From the NCBI GenBank assembly GCA_950295325.1, contig OX485804.1:14880001-14944000 (forward strand): DNA of 64,000 nucleotides. The letters run 5' to 3'. A program made the translations under genes and the position numbers. The notes beneath the pieces are model-generated. The model was given only the letters and a program-made list of their open reading frames with translations, made no database searches and was not told where the DNA came from. The DNA is from Polytrichum commune (Eukaryota; Streptophyta; Polytrichopsida; Polytrichales; Polytrichaceae). How positions within the stretch are numbered: position 1 is the first letter of the stretch; each line of letters starts with the position of its first letter. Shown in pieces: positions 22,859-35,650 of this stretch.

Positions 22859-24031
22859 CCATCCCACATATCCCAACAACTTGGCTATCCTTTTAGCATT
22901 GGTAGGAGTAACTAAACTATATATTACTACTATCTTCTATGGATCAGACTATCTTTCTTTCTCACTCACCACATATCCTAGCAATACTTATCTCTGCATT
23001 CCTAGGAAAGTCTTGTCTGGGTTCAAGGCCAACTGGGCATTTCTACACTTAATCAAAGTTTCTTTCACATACTCTAAATGTTGGCTAGCACTAGATTGTG
23101 TACTAAAATCATCTACAAATACGGTCATGGACTTAAACAACAAGTCTATGAATCTATACATGACTAATATCTGAAATGTAACAGGGCTCAAATGACATAA
23201 TCACCCATATAAATGTGCCCTAAGGAGTAGTGAAGGTCGCATTGTGAATATCTGCTAATGCTATGAAAATCTCATTGTATCATGCGTAGCCATCCATAAA
23301 GGTATAACGAGCATGACCACCTACTTCTTCTAAAAGCAATGTGATGAATGCCAAGGGAAAGTGGTCCTTCTGTGTACAAACATTCAATTTCCTATAGTCT
23401 ACATACACCCTTAGCTTCCCATTTTTTTCTTCACCAACATCATAGGAGACACCCAGTCTATATTCTCTATTGGCTTTATAAACCCAGCCTTCAACAACCT
23501 CTCCAATTCGGCTCTCACCAACAACTGCAACTGTAGATTCATTCTCCTCTCTTTTTGCCTAATCGGCCTAGCACCTGGATTCAAAGGAATTCGGTGCTCC
23601 ACCATCTCAAGAGGTATCCCCTTAAGCTCATCATACGACTATGCAAATGTGTCACTGAACTCATATATTAAAGCACTATACATTTGATCTCACCTTCCTC
23701 CAACTTGGAGCCCATTTTCATTTGTCCGACCTTCCCATTCTTAGTTCTCACCTCTACATATTTCCAATCCGCCTCAGACACATGGGTTTGCTCCGTCGTA
23801 TTTCTATACCAATCTAGAGGAACTTGAGAATAATCTTTGACATCTTGACCTACCACAATCCCCGTAGAAGTGGTCTTGAAGTGCAACGGTTCCTCCAACA
23901 ATGCAGCATCGCACAGTGCCTCCTCATCCTCAGTCACATCTACATGTACTAAGCCGATAATACATTCTTCTATCCCATCTACCCATGGAGTGAATCCTCC
24001 CTAGAACCAAGCCTCCTCCGTGAGTACCTCA
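22859..24031 (-). pseudogene. Gypsy linker and reverse transcriptase
   Basis: On the minus strand: a linker with VPLDWYRNTTEQTHV, then the reverse transcriptase opening IPLNPGARPIRQKERRM, KAGFIKPIENIDWVSPMMLV, a decayed middle with ARYTFMDGY, and the catalytic FVDD motif in SMTVFVDDFSTQSS near 23107-23130, followed by CRNAQLALNPDKTFLG. Several stops and frame changes separate these pieces. It would have copied element RNA into DNA. The end of this domain is split from RNase H by the CACTA-type element. Confidence 0.8.
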
Positions 24032-24036
24032 CATGG

Positions 24037-25671
24037 TGTGCGCCCAAATGGTGCCCACATTCTTATTTAAAGTAAAATGACGTTCAAACTTCAGAAATTG
24101 CAGGTAGTTGTATTAACATGGAAGTTGGATAGTACTTAAGTTGTTTGATGTAGTTATTGTTTTGCTCAAGTTACGGGTTCGCTCTTGAAGAAGAAAACGG
24201 GAAAAAGACCAAAAAAAATTAGGCATTTTGATTAGATTAGGGATGACAGTAGGAGAAAGTGAATTGAGTGAGATTTAAGTATTTGATTTAATCGTGAGGG
24301 TGTTCGTTTTAGTCCTAGATTGTGATTATTTATGGGGGGTCCCAATGTATGCGGACGAGCTGTGAATTCGAAGGTGGAGAAGGCCGGAAGGCCTTGGATT
24401 TTCTGGGCGAGAGGAAGGGGGTCCAAGAGCTTGGTCGCAGAGAGAGCTCTCTCTCTTCGGAAAAAAAAATGCAGGCAATGTGAAAGGCTGCGGGGCCGGG
24501 GGCAAACTCGGTGAGCTCGGATTGAGGGAGGAGGAGCTCCCAGGGTGGAAGTAGGAGATCGGGTGACTCAGGAGTGGAATTCCAGCGCGGAGAGGAGGGC
24601 AGAAACCCTCTAGAAAGCTTGGGCAGTGGGTAGTTTAGCAACTCGGCTGGATTGGGATACACCCTTCTACCAACCAAAGCGGCATTGGCGGCTGCCCAGA
24701 TGATGAGAGCAATGCCAAAAATCAGTGAGGTAGGGTTAAAGGAGGCGGTTGGGCGTGGTCTTCAACCATCCAGCTCGACTTCGACTCTTAAAGGCACCAA
24801 GCCACAAACACAGAGAAGCACGATCGGCGAAGTAAGTGAATTCTATCAGATTTAAGGGCATGTTTTGGTGTGAGGAACATTGCTAGAAGTCGGCCAGTCT
24901 GTGTAAAGATTCACACATTCTATGGTGGAGGATTCATCTGTTGCCCATGAGATTTGGGTGGTTGTGAATGTATCTGGGTAGCAGCTAGTGGCGACTGCGG
25001 CCTCGGCTCGAGTCTCTTCGCCGACCAGGGTCGATGCAGGGGGAAAGTTGCTAAGGTGTGTGATGGGTCCGATATTGGGTGAGGTTGAGAGGGAGCCGCG
25101 GCTGCTGACCAGGTAAGGTGAAGGCTCTAGGAAGGGCTGCCAAGCCTTTGCTGTTGCGAGGGTGAGGACTGGTCGAGGAGATTGCCACGGCCGCACGAGG
25201 AAGGAGACCGACTAGCTAGGTTACTGGAATTACAGAGTAGCCTCGGCCTTGGGAAACATGGGAGGGTATAGGGCTTAATTGGGTTTAGGGGTTAGGCAGG
25301 GTTGACATTAGATATTACATTGGTAGGAAGGGGTTAAGTGGAGGAGGGGTTTAAAGTTAGGCCAAACCCCAACTGGTCATGCTTAGTTGGTTATTCATTA
25401 GCTTAGGATTGATTGTGTTATAAACTCAAGGGTTTAAGTGTGAGGGGTGAACCCCAAGGAAAAATCACAAAGGTGGAATGAACACAAGGTGTGGAGTATT
25501 TTCTAAATATTGTTTACCGTGTACCCCTTTTGAATAAAGAGTGGTGTGTTGAATTTCGCATTATGGGATTTTGGGGAGTTGAATCACTAGCCAAAGGGAT
25601 TAGTGAGTACATATGAGTCAGAGGCTCTCACCCAAACTACGACGCATAAGGGTGGGGGTTTAGGGCTGACA
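24037..25671 (+). mobile_element. Solo LTR B inside the gypsy relic
   Basis: A 1635-bp insertion beginning TGTGCGCCCAAATGGTGCCC and ending GGTTTAGGGCTGACA, flanked by CATGG at 24032-24036 and 25672-25676. The gypsy protein reading resumes on the other side, which confirms the insertion. The ends match the family of LTRs A, C, D, E and F. Small frames inside (for example 24330-24677 minus) show no motif. No private tandem array was seen in this copy. Confidence 0.85.
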
Positions 25672-25676
25672 CATGG

Positions 25677-26205
25677 CTCCAACAATGAGTATTCCTCCCT
25701 CCTTGAGCTATCACTGTCATCCCTCAAGTATTCGTGGTGAGAGGTCACCATCACATTACACACCGAATCCGGATATTCCCTCAACCACTGGGTATACTCT
25801 CCGTTGTCACTCCAATGGTAGAAACTATGACCTAAACTGTTTAACCCAGTGTCTAATGTAACTCCCTGTCTACCTAAATGGACAACTCCCACCAATGTTT
25901 CATTCTTCTTCTCTTACTCATTCTCTTCCTCATCCGAAGAGGTAGTGATATCTTCCATTGTTAAACTACCTAATGACCCTATGGAAACCTTAACTTTATC
26001 ATCCTTCGGCCCATAAGTAATGGAAGGCTTAGCTCGTCCCCAATCCACTATGGCATCTGCCATTCTCAACCAAGGCCTATCCAACAAGATGGGAAAGGTA
26101 TCCTTGTTTAAATGCATCCTAATGACATGAAAAGTCACAATGTATTCCTTCCTTCCTGTACTAATTCTACAATCCTTAATCATTCCAAGAGGTACCGCGG
26201 GACTT
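25677..26205 (-). pseudogene. Gypsy protease C-terminal part
   Basis: Minus-strand frame with RKEYIVTFHVIRMH and ILLDRPWLRMADAIVDW, the closing segment of a retroviral-type aspartic protease fold (usual ILLGRPWL). The catalytic D-S/T-G segment that should lie about 70 residues upstream is absent, because the integrase duplication occupies that place. The frame continues towards SDSSRREEYSLLEPC and is then cut by LTR B; it resumes past 24036 with TEDEEALCDAALLEEP. Confidence 0.7.
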
Positions 26206-26597
26206 TCCCAATCTTTCTTGGAATCATGAATTATCTTGCGAAGTATACTTACCAATGTTCCATTGATTCGCTCCGTTTGGCCATTTATCTGTGGATGATA
26301 AGGAGTTGTCTTGCGATGGTCAATTTAGAACTTATTCGTCATCTCTTGAATTAAAGAATTCAAGAAATAAGTCCCTCTATCACTAACCAAGATCATGGGA
26401 CATCCAAATCGCGTGATAATATTTTCATACATAAACAAGGCGACATTGGCGGTGGTGTCTATTTTACTGCTTTAGCTTCTACCAATTTGGTCAAATACTC
26501 GGTGGCCATAACAATGTATGTCATCTCTTTTGATAAATAAGGGTGGACTTCTCTCACATAATTTATTCCCCACTTATCAAAAAGAATCAAAGATAAG
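26206..26597 (-). repeat. Duplicated integrase block inside gag-protease
   Basis: These 392 bases are a near-identical direct copy of 20129-20520 in the integrase gene of the same element, both 392 bp long and with only scattered substitutions. They replace the gag end and the start of protease. Likely causes are template switching during reverse transcription or ectopic recombination between copies. Confidence 0.9.
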
Positions 26598-27069
26598 GAC
26601 ACTTACCACTGGATGGTCCCTATACCACTCACAGGCTTCGCCATCCAAAGTGATAGGGAACCACACTAAACAATAACCCGAATCAGTAATGAGGGAACTA
26701 GCTAACCTCTCAATGTACCTCTCCATGTGTCTCGAGAGATCCTCATCTTTAGTTCCCCAAAAACTTCGGGAGATTGGATGGCATATCCACCGCTGCCAAG
26801 TTCTGAAGAACGAGGATTGGGAGACCTCTCGGTCTAACCAGCGGATCAATAGGTGGGTTGGGAGGTGGATTGCCTCTCTCCCCATCATGAGCCATCGTGA
26901 CAACTGGTGTGTGAACTCCTAACTCGCTATCAACCTCTATGGGAGTCTTCTCTCTATCTATCTGAGTCTCTGGCAATATCTCGCTACTCAACTTGAAAGG
27001 ACTTGCCTCCCTTTTAGTTTGAGCTTCTATCCCTAGAACTTCTAGCAAAGAATTACTTGTATTTTCCAC
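26598..27069 (-). pseudogene. Gypsy gag fragment
   Basis: Two overlapping minus-strand frames together give a retrotransposon gag: an acidic leader, then DMPSNLPKFLG and, after a one-base frameshift near 26755, TKDEDLSRHMERYIERLA and FPITLDGEACEWYRDH. These phrases are typical of the Retrotrans_gag capsid region of plant gypsy elements. The capsid would package element RNA. The frame then runs straight into the duplicated integrase block, so the zinc knuckle and the gag-protease junction are missing. Confidence 0.75.
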
Positions 27070-28459
27070 ATTGATACAACTATTTGCTCTAATATCTAAT
27101 TCCTCTACTCTCTCAATATTCTTTGGTAATTTTTTCTTCCGTGTAGCCTTTCATATCCCTAACTTTAATTCAGGCTTATATGATCTAGTCTTATCGTGCA
27201 TCTACTAAACAAATCATTCAACCCTTTCTTGAACATACTTATAACCCGATATACTTTACCCTGAAAAGCAATGCCACTATATTGGATAAACCCCACTAAC
27301 AACGTTCACATGCTACCAGTTACCGGTTAACCGGTTATTAATTATTAATATAGTGTCTACTCCTGTAATACCAATTTTTGATTTTTCAGAGCAAAACAAT
27401 GTTTAAGTGAGAAACATGTTATTTTGGGACCTTATAAGTGGAAGCCAGTAAGTATGAATAGGGCTATAGTCTGGTAGTTCAGAAAGTAACCACCAAGGGC
27501 TATAGTCTAATTCTAAGAGGCTTCAAAGAAGGATATAGGCCATGGTCTCTGTGGAGTGAGGGGGTCTTTTTTCTTTGGTGAAAGTAGATTTCTGTACCAG
27601 GTAGGGAAGAGGCTAGGCTAGAAGAGCCGAAAGTGATAACAGTAAACCTGCCGAGTTCGAACTGCCTGAACTATTACAGGATTGATTTTATTGTGGAAAA
27701 CTATCCTTGCTATCTTGTGTGATGAATTTGTGAAACTCCAGGGGGCATGTACTGGAGTCTGCCTGGAACTTGTGTGAATGTATTTTGATTTACATTATTA
27801 ATTGTATTATTAATTTACAGTATCAATGGAAGTAAAGTTTATATTTCAATTGCAATTTGACCTCTAGTCTATTGTCTTGTGACTGTGAATGGGTATGTGT
27901 ATTTGTCTTCTACCATAAATATTGTGTGAGGTATAGTTATTGTAAATGAGAATTACAATTCATCAAGTCACAACAGAAGTTGTAATTTGAGTCTATAGTC
28001 TGTTGTTCATGAATGGCTGAAGTATTCCGGCCAGTTGGTAATACACATCTGAATTGAATTGTGAGAACCATAATATTGTTGCGCATTTATGAGTCGTTGT
28101 GTTATCGGATTGGTTGGCCGAAATAGAATCCCGGCTATCCCTATAAGAGTCTCGTATTTACATTAAAGACTATGGTCCCGACTTAATTAATCTGTAAATG
28201 CAAATCTTACGTTGTGATGCCTCAAGGAGATGCAAGAGGGTTGAAGGATTATGGTCGTAGTCTATGTAGGAAGTCAATGAGCAATTTACCGCATGATATT
28301 ATCTGGATCTCATATTTAAGTCAATCGTCAACTTGCTCTAAATTGTTACTTGCAATGAGCGGGGGAATTTCTGGGCATAATTGGTTGAAGGCCTAGTGCT
28401 TACAAATCTAGCCGCTTACAAATTGAGAACCTCCTGATCTCCTTTGTTAGGTTAGAATT
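27070..28459. other. Gene-free stretch
   Basis: Expected site of the gypsy 5' LTR, but no LTR end or primer-binding site is recognised. A short palindromic phrase ACCGGTTAACCGGT lies near 27322-27335. Otherwise plain AT-rich sequence. Confidence 0.3.
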
Positions 28460-28470
28460 AACTCTGATCA

Positions 28471-28822
28471 GATAGATAGAAACTCCAACCCCTTTCAAGC
28501 AAGGGGCCGGCGTGAATAAAGTGTCCGTTCGTAATGCCAATGACCCGATGCCCATTGGACAAGGGGACATTGGGACAAATACTATTCTCCCCTTTTGAGG
28601 ATGGACACTATAGTGACACACTATACAAGGTCCTAGCTAGCCACTAGTGCCTTGAAGATACCGGACATGGTATCCCCCCAAAGGGCTTTGAGGGTTTAAG
28701 GACCCCCCACCATAGTTGGGTGGACTAAGGTGGTGAGCACCACGCCGGCATGGGGAATAGAACCCACAACCTCCTCACTAGGGGCCATGAGCCCTAACCA
28801 CCAAGCCAAGGCCCGTGGTGCC
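28471..28822 (-). mobile_element. Full-length tRNA-related SINE
   Basis: A 352-bp element flanked by the 11-bp direct repeat AACTCTGATCA at 28460-28470 and 28823-28833. On the minus strand it starts with a tRNA-like head (TGGCTTGGTGGTTAGGGC as a diverged A box, GGTTCTATTCC as a diverged B box about 35 bp later), continues with a body that includes GCCGGCGTG in inverse, and ends in TCTATCTATC. The 1170-1279 copy has the same 3' part and tail. A GATA-type tail instead of poly(A) suggests mobilisation by a LINE with a simple-repeat 3' end. Confidence 0.85.
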
Positions 28823-28833
28823 AACTCTGATCA

Positions 28834-29478
28834 TTGGTTATGTGGCTATTGTCTGTGAGGGATAGAATTGGAGAGAATATGTCAGATCTTCGTGATGATT
28901 ACAGTGATTCACCCTTGGGTTAACTAAGGTTGATAAGATTATGGTCTGGAAATATGGAGAGTAACCTACTCGGGTAGGTAGTCTATGGGAGAGTAGAGAA
29001 GAATATGTCAATAGACATACCAATACATCTTCTGCACTGGAATTACATATCATAATTAATGCTTCCCGGCAGGCAACCCAAGCAAGTTATAATTCTTAAT
29101 GTTGAAAGGAGATGATGTTGTGTTAATTGAACTTGAAGTCTCTAAAATGAATCCACTCTGTAAGAATCCATACAACAAATAGGGGTTACGATGAGTAATC
29201 CTGAAAATTGACTCCATTGTTGCACGTAATTGTTTGATGGCATAAATAAGAAAGGCTATTGCCGTTGTAGTGTAAATGGAGAAATCGTTTCCCACTAACC
29301 TTTCATGAAGGATGGAGCGTCAACGGGACGAGGCCATTGACTGCAAAAGGTTAACTCGGAAGATGGAAGAGACCAAAGGTCATGATACTTACAGCATCGG
29401 TAAGTTTTGATGGTTCATTGCAATCTTAGATGAATTAAGGATCATTTGGAAAATTACCACTCTAAAATTACACTCTAT
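28834..29478. other. Gene-free stretch
   Basis: AT-rich; short minus-strand frames at 28838-29053 and 29056-29295 have no recognisable motif. Confidence 0.3.
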
Positions 29479-32400
29479 TCACTCCGGCTTCCTCCGGAGA
29501 CCGGTGGTCTTCTTCTTATGTTGGAATGTAAGTGAACATGTCATTACTGTAATCCACCTTGCACAAAAATCTAAACATATAATAAAGATGTTTGCAATAC
29601 ACCATTTCCATTTTATTCCCAAACATTGAACTAACATTTTTGTGAAGTCAAGGCATGTGCATTGTAGTATATCACCAATTGTGACAAGGTATGCAATATC
29701 TTCTCTAGAGACAATGTTGATTAACACTCCAAATCCAGGATATGGAATGGCAATTACTCTAACCACATCATAACCATCTATGAGCCCAACGCTCTCCCAT
29801 TTGTTTTTATGATCTGCCATTGGTGGTGTTAGATTACGGCGCATTGTCTTTCCAAACTTGGAAATTGGGTAGACATCCGGATTTAGTGGAGCATGAAAAC
29901 CATTTGAGAGATTGGAAGTGTGGTGATTGTGGAAAGCATGCGGAGAGGAGAGAGAACCTCCCTCTTTTGTAATTGGAACCCAACGTCTTTGAGTGCCAAT
30001 ACCTCTGCTTTGAGAGATTGGTGTTTATCTTCACCGGCCATGTATTGGGTAATATATGCCAATCCAACAGGTTTTTTTTTTTGTTTTTTTGTTTTTTGTT
30101 TTGCTATCATGTACACAACGTTTGACGTCATCAAGGCAAAACCAAAACTCATACTCCACATCATTGGTAGAGCAATACTCCTCCTTCAATCCTTTGTATC
30201 TAGGAGCAGGGGTGCCATGTTTTTCAATATTGACTTTGGCGTTGCAAAGAGCCCTGGTATTGGCTTGCATGGCTCAACATCTTTCGGTAGAGTTGGGTGG
30301 CAATCTTGCAATGTGCCAATGGGAAGAAGGACAATCAATCTCTAACAAGAATGTGGTATGTGCCACACCATGCTCTTTAGAATTCAAGGACTCCTCTTTG
30401 CATGCCTTTTTAGCTCTTGTATCCATGCGAAGAATTGAGTAGTTCACTTTGGCAAATCGATGTGAATCACAATACGCACCTGGTGGTATATTAAGCTTCC
30501 GTTTGGTAGATCCAAAAAGCTCAGAACCCTACAAAGCACAATCCCTAGTGTTGAGGCCTTCCACCCCTAGATATGACTTCGTGGCCTCTGCTAGTAGTTT
30601 CACATCTCCACACCTAGAAGCAACCTTCAATTACAAGGACGCGAATAAGGGGTTTTACCAACATAACCACCTCTCAACCACGACTTGTAATTTGCAATTT
30701 GCATGGATGCACGAATCAAATCGTCCACTGTCATTTTGCATAAACAAGTCATTTTGTTTTCGGATTGTTGAAGGCACTTATTGTGCACTGTCTCTGCAAG
30801 GTTACAGTTTGAAATTTTTGCACATTCATTCATAGTCATATCTTGCAAATATTATACAAATTATAGTAAATTTCATATACCATGGAAATTCATAATCAAA
30901 GCATATTGCAAAAAAAATGATGATGCATTCACAAGAATCGTATGACCACCCCACTGCCCATAATGGAAGTGCCAAAAACCTAACCACTCAGAAAGTCTGA
31001 GAATGTCTTTCTCTGTGGCAGCTTTAGACAACAACCACCATGAACAATTGATACGATACGTAGTTTCAATTTTATCCATTGTTTTTGCGTTCTTGTAATT
31101 CTTGCATAGATGTTTGTGCTGAAATTATAAAAATGCCTTGATGTATTTATGTGCAACCTTATCCAAACTTTGTGACCGATGGAAAAGACAAATGCGTTTG
31201 CAATCCATCATTAACAAAGTTTGATGACCTTCACCATATATTTTTATGACCGCAATCCGATTGGCATGTTGTCCGCCATAAAACCTTAAAAATTCATGTT
31301 CGACACACCATTCTTCACCATGACATAGTTCAAATTTTTCCAAAAGAGAGTTTGAGTTGCGCCATCTTTAGATTGCATGTCACAACACGCAATAATTAAC
31401 ACCTTACAATACTTGCTATCGTACACATGGCATGCAAGAGTGATCCGATCCTTGAGACATTTGACATTATTCATAGGTTTTCCTCCAATTTGCATATGTT
31501 GAACAAGATCCACACCACTTCCTTGAGAATCTACATACATTTTGAAGACAAATACTTTGTTTTTAGACTGGCTAGAGAATCTGCTACCATTGACATATTT
31601 GAAGCCTAAATGGTCTTTAAACACCATTATACTATCCATCATGTCCATTCTACTACAAATAAAATATTTAGAACTTGATACAAATGTACAATAATTTGAA
31701 GAGGCATGAGTATTAAATTTATCCATGACAACCTCTAGTGATGAACATGCTAGATGATGTCTTTCACCGTTTGATGAAGATTTAAGGAGGTAGTCTGCAA
31801 ACAAATATTTGTTCGTTGTTATCACTATAGAGGAATTCTTGGCAATGGATGTTTTTATGACCTCATTAGCAACAAATTAGTAAGTCATCTCTAGTGATTC
31901 ACGGTATGTATCATTTGGCACAAGGTGTTCATGCTATCAAAATCAATTGTGGTAAGATCATATCTAAATATTCTTATAGACTTTGTCAATTTTCAGGCAT
32001 CAATAATATTCAAGGGTAAAAAAGATGAAGAAGGGTGAAAATGCGGACATGAAGAAGGAGATCTACGAGGAGACAATTACATTCATAACAGACAACTAGA
32101 GGTGTTATCAATATCCGTAGTAAGCAAACTTGGTGGAGTGGGAGTTCCAACTTTTTTGCAAAGAAAAAACGATGTATCAAAAAAATCAACAATAGGACAA
32201 ACATCATCATTCAAATCTTAGAACAAAAAAACAATATCTTTACTTGGTTCAATCTTGACATAAAAAAATATAGGTAGTTGGACAATAAATGTGCAAGAAT
32301 TGTTTGTGAGCACAACAATAGATGATTGAACTTGTGAATAAAAAATACATGTAACTCTAAATAACCGAGAATCTAAAATCCAAGAATGACCATATTCATT

Positions 32401-32562
32401 CATGGTCTTTTGTAGCAAGATAGTTTCCAAGATATCACCGTCCACATAATACATCTTTTGCTCCACATACATGGTTCCTATTCGGAGATTGAACCTCAAG
32501 CTAAGTAGATCCTTAGAAACATTCATATGACATTGATCCCCAAGCAAGAAAGTGAAGGGCAT
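29479..32562 (-). pseudogene. Decayed MULE/SWIM-type transposase
   Basis: Read on the minus strand from 32562 down, broken frames give in order: an upstream region of unknown fold (32218-32562), a DDE-transposase-like core with KCLKDRITLACHVYDSKYCK and IIACCDMQSKDGATQTLFWK (31286-31825), CKRICLFHRSQSLDKVAHKYI (31125-31343), an SWWLLSKAATEK...LGFWHFHYGQWGG region (30873-31079), and near 29600-29720 a SWIM-like cysteine motif QCTCLDFTKM. This order, transposase core then C-terminal SWIM zinc finger, is that of MULE-type transposases. At least five frame breaks make it non-functional. No terminal repeats were found. Poly-T and polypurine runs near 30069-30104 lie between pieces. Confidence 0.65.
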
Positions 32563-32599
32563 AAAGGATCTAGAAGATTTTAATGATAGTCATGAAGAA

Positions 32600-33566
32600 G
32601 TAAGGGGGAGATAGCAAAATAAAATCATTATTTGTATTGGCAATACGAGAGATTTAATTGCATAATTATAAAATTCAAGTACATGAAATCTTAAATGTGG
32701 ATATAAGATGAGAAAAAATAGAAAAAATGGCGAAAAATCTAATAGATGAAATTATTTATCAATATAATGAATATATCAATATTATTATTAGCATAATGAA
32801 TTTAACAATACACAAATACCAAAAACATATGAAAAAACAATAAATGATGAAAAATTTGCATAAAATGAAGAATAAATATTTAAATATTTAAAAAACTATA
32901 ATAGACACCCCAAAATTAATTGTATGGGGTAGAGAATCTCTAATTCAATAGGCCATGTTGTAGCTTGTTATACTAAGATTTTTTAAATCCAAAAATATTG
33001 GACGTGTTGTAAATTATAAAATAACACACACATTGTATGATGTCAAAATAATTTAAAATTTAAATACAACAATAAAAGGAGACGTAAAATAAAATCACCA
33101 ATTATATATAGAACTATATGTCAAACATTATATGAGTTTGACAAAGGGTACGTGTATAGCATTTGGATATCACCATCATAGATGCAAGAGGAGAAACAAC
33201 ATGAGAGTCTTAATCAATTGAGTGACATAAGAAGAAAAAATGTATGATTGTATTTTACAACAATGAGAGCTCAAGAGCAAACGATTTGAGAATTTCTCCT
33301 ATTTTTTTCTTGCAAATGGATAATACTGATTTTTTTGATTATTTTCCCTCCAAATCCAAGCAGCTGGATGTTTACATAAGAAAATTATGTCGACGAATCT
33401 TCCTCTCATTTGATAGCTAATGCAATTTCAACAAACCATATATATTGGTTTTGTTTATATGTTTCAATCGTAATGAACATTCACATGTCAAGACCAATCT
33501 TGTTCATCGATTGTATCGGGTACAGGTTATTGGAGGTTTGTCAATTGACAGTTTCAAAAATTTATT
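32600..33566. other. AT-rich gene-free stretch
   Basis: Very AT-rich, no gene or element with clear ends. Confidence 0.3.
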
Positions 33567-33571
33567 CACAT

Positions 33572-34862
33572 TGTGAGGCCAAACCACCCACCCTTAAGCG
33601 TCCTAGTCCGGGTGAGGGAATGGGTATCACATCCATGTTCACATAGCTCCCTCTTACCAACTTCATAAAACTCCATTTCAATTCCCATCAATTATTACAC
33701 ACCACTTTATTCCATAATACGATTGCAAGCATTGAAAAATGCTCTTCTCTGTTTATCCCTTTCCTCCTACACTAATTCACAATCCCACAATCAAATCCCT
33801 ACTAAGACTTATTCTCTTATGCCACTCTCTTATTTATGTGAAACTAAATCCCCCTAATGCCCTAGGCCCTTGGCCGTTGCCATATCCGTTCAAGCTCACG
33901 ACCGGGCCCATCAAGGGTTCATACCTGGCCTTCCACCCGTTCCACCAAATACCAGCAGGTTTTCCTAGTTCGGCCACAGTCTCCCAAATACCGGCAGGTT
34001 TCCTAGTTCGGCCAGCAGTCTCCAAAATACCTGTAGCTTCCCTAGTTCGGCCAGCAGTCTCACAAAATATCAGCAAGCTTCCTGGTTCGGCCACAGTCTC
34101 ACAAAATACAGCAACTTTCCTAGTTCGGCCAGCAGTCTCCAAAATACCAGCAGGCTTCCTGGTTCAGCCAGCAGTCTCACAAAATACCAGCAAGTTTCTT
34201 GGTTCGGCCACAGTCTCACAAAATACCAGCAGGTTTCCTGGTTCGGCCAGTAGTCTCACAAAATACCAACAACTTCCCTAATTAATCCCACTAAGCCCCC
34301 TGCCTAATTCCACTAATTTCCCCAAGCCCCCTACCTAATTTCCCTACCTAATTCCACTAATTCCCCTAAGACCCCCTTACCTAATTCACACGTTTTTTCT
34401 AGCTCTAAGAGCTCAAAATCCTATAGAAGAGGGAGAGAGAGAGAGAGAGAGAGGAAGAGAAGAGGGAGAGGAGAGGGAGAGAAAGAGAGAGAAGAGGAGA
34501 GGAGAAGGAGAGGGCACCCAAAACCACAAACCCCTTAACCCTCTCCTACTTAGTAGGACCTTATCCTATCCACTAAACCCTCACCCCCTAAACCAACAAG
34601 ATAGGTTCCAATTCAAACATTTAAACTCCAAGGCCCCTTCCCCAACTATCAACTTCACAAATACTATCAACTTAATTCACCCAACCCTTTAAGGCTACTA
34701 ATCCTTTAATTAAACACACTAAATAAGCCTAAGGCTTAAAACATAAATCCACACCAATCCTCACTCTTTTTAATACTTTTTGTTATTTCAATAATGACCC
34801 CAATTGCAATTCTAAGTAAATTCTAACATACAACAAATATGAGCAACCATTTTGGGCTCATA
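33572..34862 (-). mobile_element. Solo LTR C (same family as A)
   Basis: A 1291-bp unit starting TGTGAGGCCAAACCACCCAC and ending TTTTGGGCTCATA, flanked by CACAT (33567-33571) and CACAC (34863-34867), one mismatch apart. The minus-strand sense is inferred from the family. It has a private array of about 40-bp repeats (CCTAGTTCGGCCAGCAGTCTC) at about 33950-34275, which makes the 180-codon plus frame there spurious, and a GA-rich tract at 34430-34515. The shared CTACTTAGTAGG block is at about 34544-34556. Confidence 0.75.
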
Positions 34863-35650
34863 CACACCTAACAATATAAAAAAATGTGTCACTAAAACTA
34901 TTACAACGTGGTGTTCACTTACCAGGGGTTGTGTGAGCAAGTATCTTTCCCACCCTTGAATGCGTCCTAGTATGAGCCCAAAATGAGTGCTCATATTGGT
35001 TTTATGTTTAGAATTTAATTAGAATTGCATTTGGAATGTTATTGAAACAATCAAAAGTATAAAAAAAGTGAGGCTTGGTGTGGTTTATGTTTTAGGCTTT
35101 AAGCCTATTTTGTGTGGTTAATTAGAAGCTTAGTGACATTAGGGAGTGTTTTGTTTGAGTGTGTAGTATTGGATGAAACAAGGGGAAGGTCCTTGGATTT
35201 AAATGTTTGAATTAGAACATGCTCTTGTTGGTTTAGAGGGTGAGGATTTAGTGGATAGGATAAGGTCCTACTAAGTAGGAGAAGGTTAAGGGGTTTGTGG
35301 TCTTGGGTGCCCTCGCCTCCTCCTCCTCTTCTCTCTTCACTTTTTTCCTTTTTTTTTTTTTTTTTTTTTTCTTCTTTTTTATTCTTGAGGATCTAGAGCT
35401 CTTAGAGCTAGTAGAAAATGTGTGATTTAGGAAAAGAGGTTGAGGGGAATTAGTGAAGTGAAGTAGTGAAATTAGGTAGGGGGTTTGGAAAATTAGTAGA
35501 ATTAGGAGTGGCTTAGTGGGATTACCAAGGCTCGGTGTTGAGGCAGACTGCCATGGTTTTAGAGTTTCTCTTTGAGGCCACGGCTGAAGGCCTAAGGCTC
35601 GGTGGTGAGGCACACTGCCATGGTTTCAGAGTTTCTGTTTGAGGCCACGG

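Larger units (their letters stand above)
19645..27069 (-). mobile_element. Ty3/gypsy relic, interrupted internal region
   Basis: Read on the minus strand from 27069 to 19645 the usual order is visible: gag, protease, reverse transcriptase, RNase H, integrase. Every domain has stops or frameshifts. Three later events break it: a 392-bp integrase duplication (26206-26597), a solo LTR (24037-25671) and a CACTA-type element (21503-22855). The 5' LTR expected beyond 27069 is not recognised. The protein order places integrase after RNase H, as in gypsy rather than copia. Confidence 0.85.

Noticed and set aside
33739-34281. 180-codon plus-strand frame with PAVSQ-type repeats
   Set aside because: It is the translation of the 40-bp tandem array inside LTR C, not a gene.
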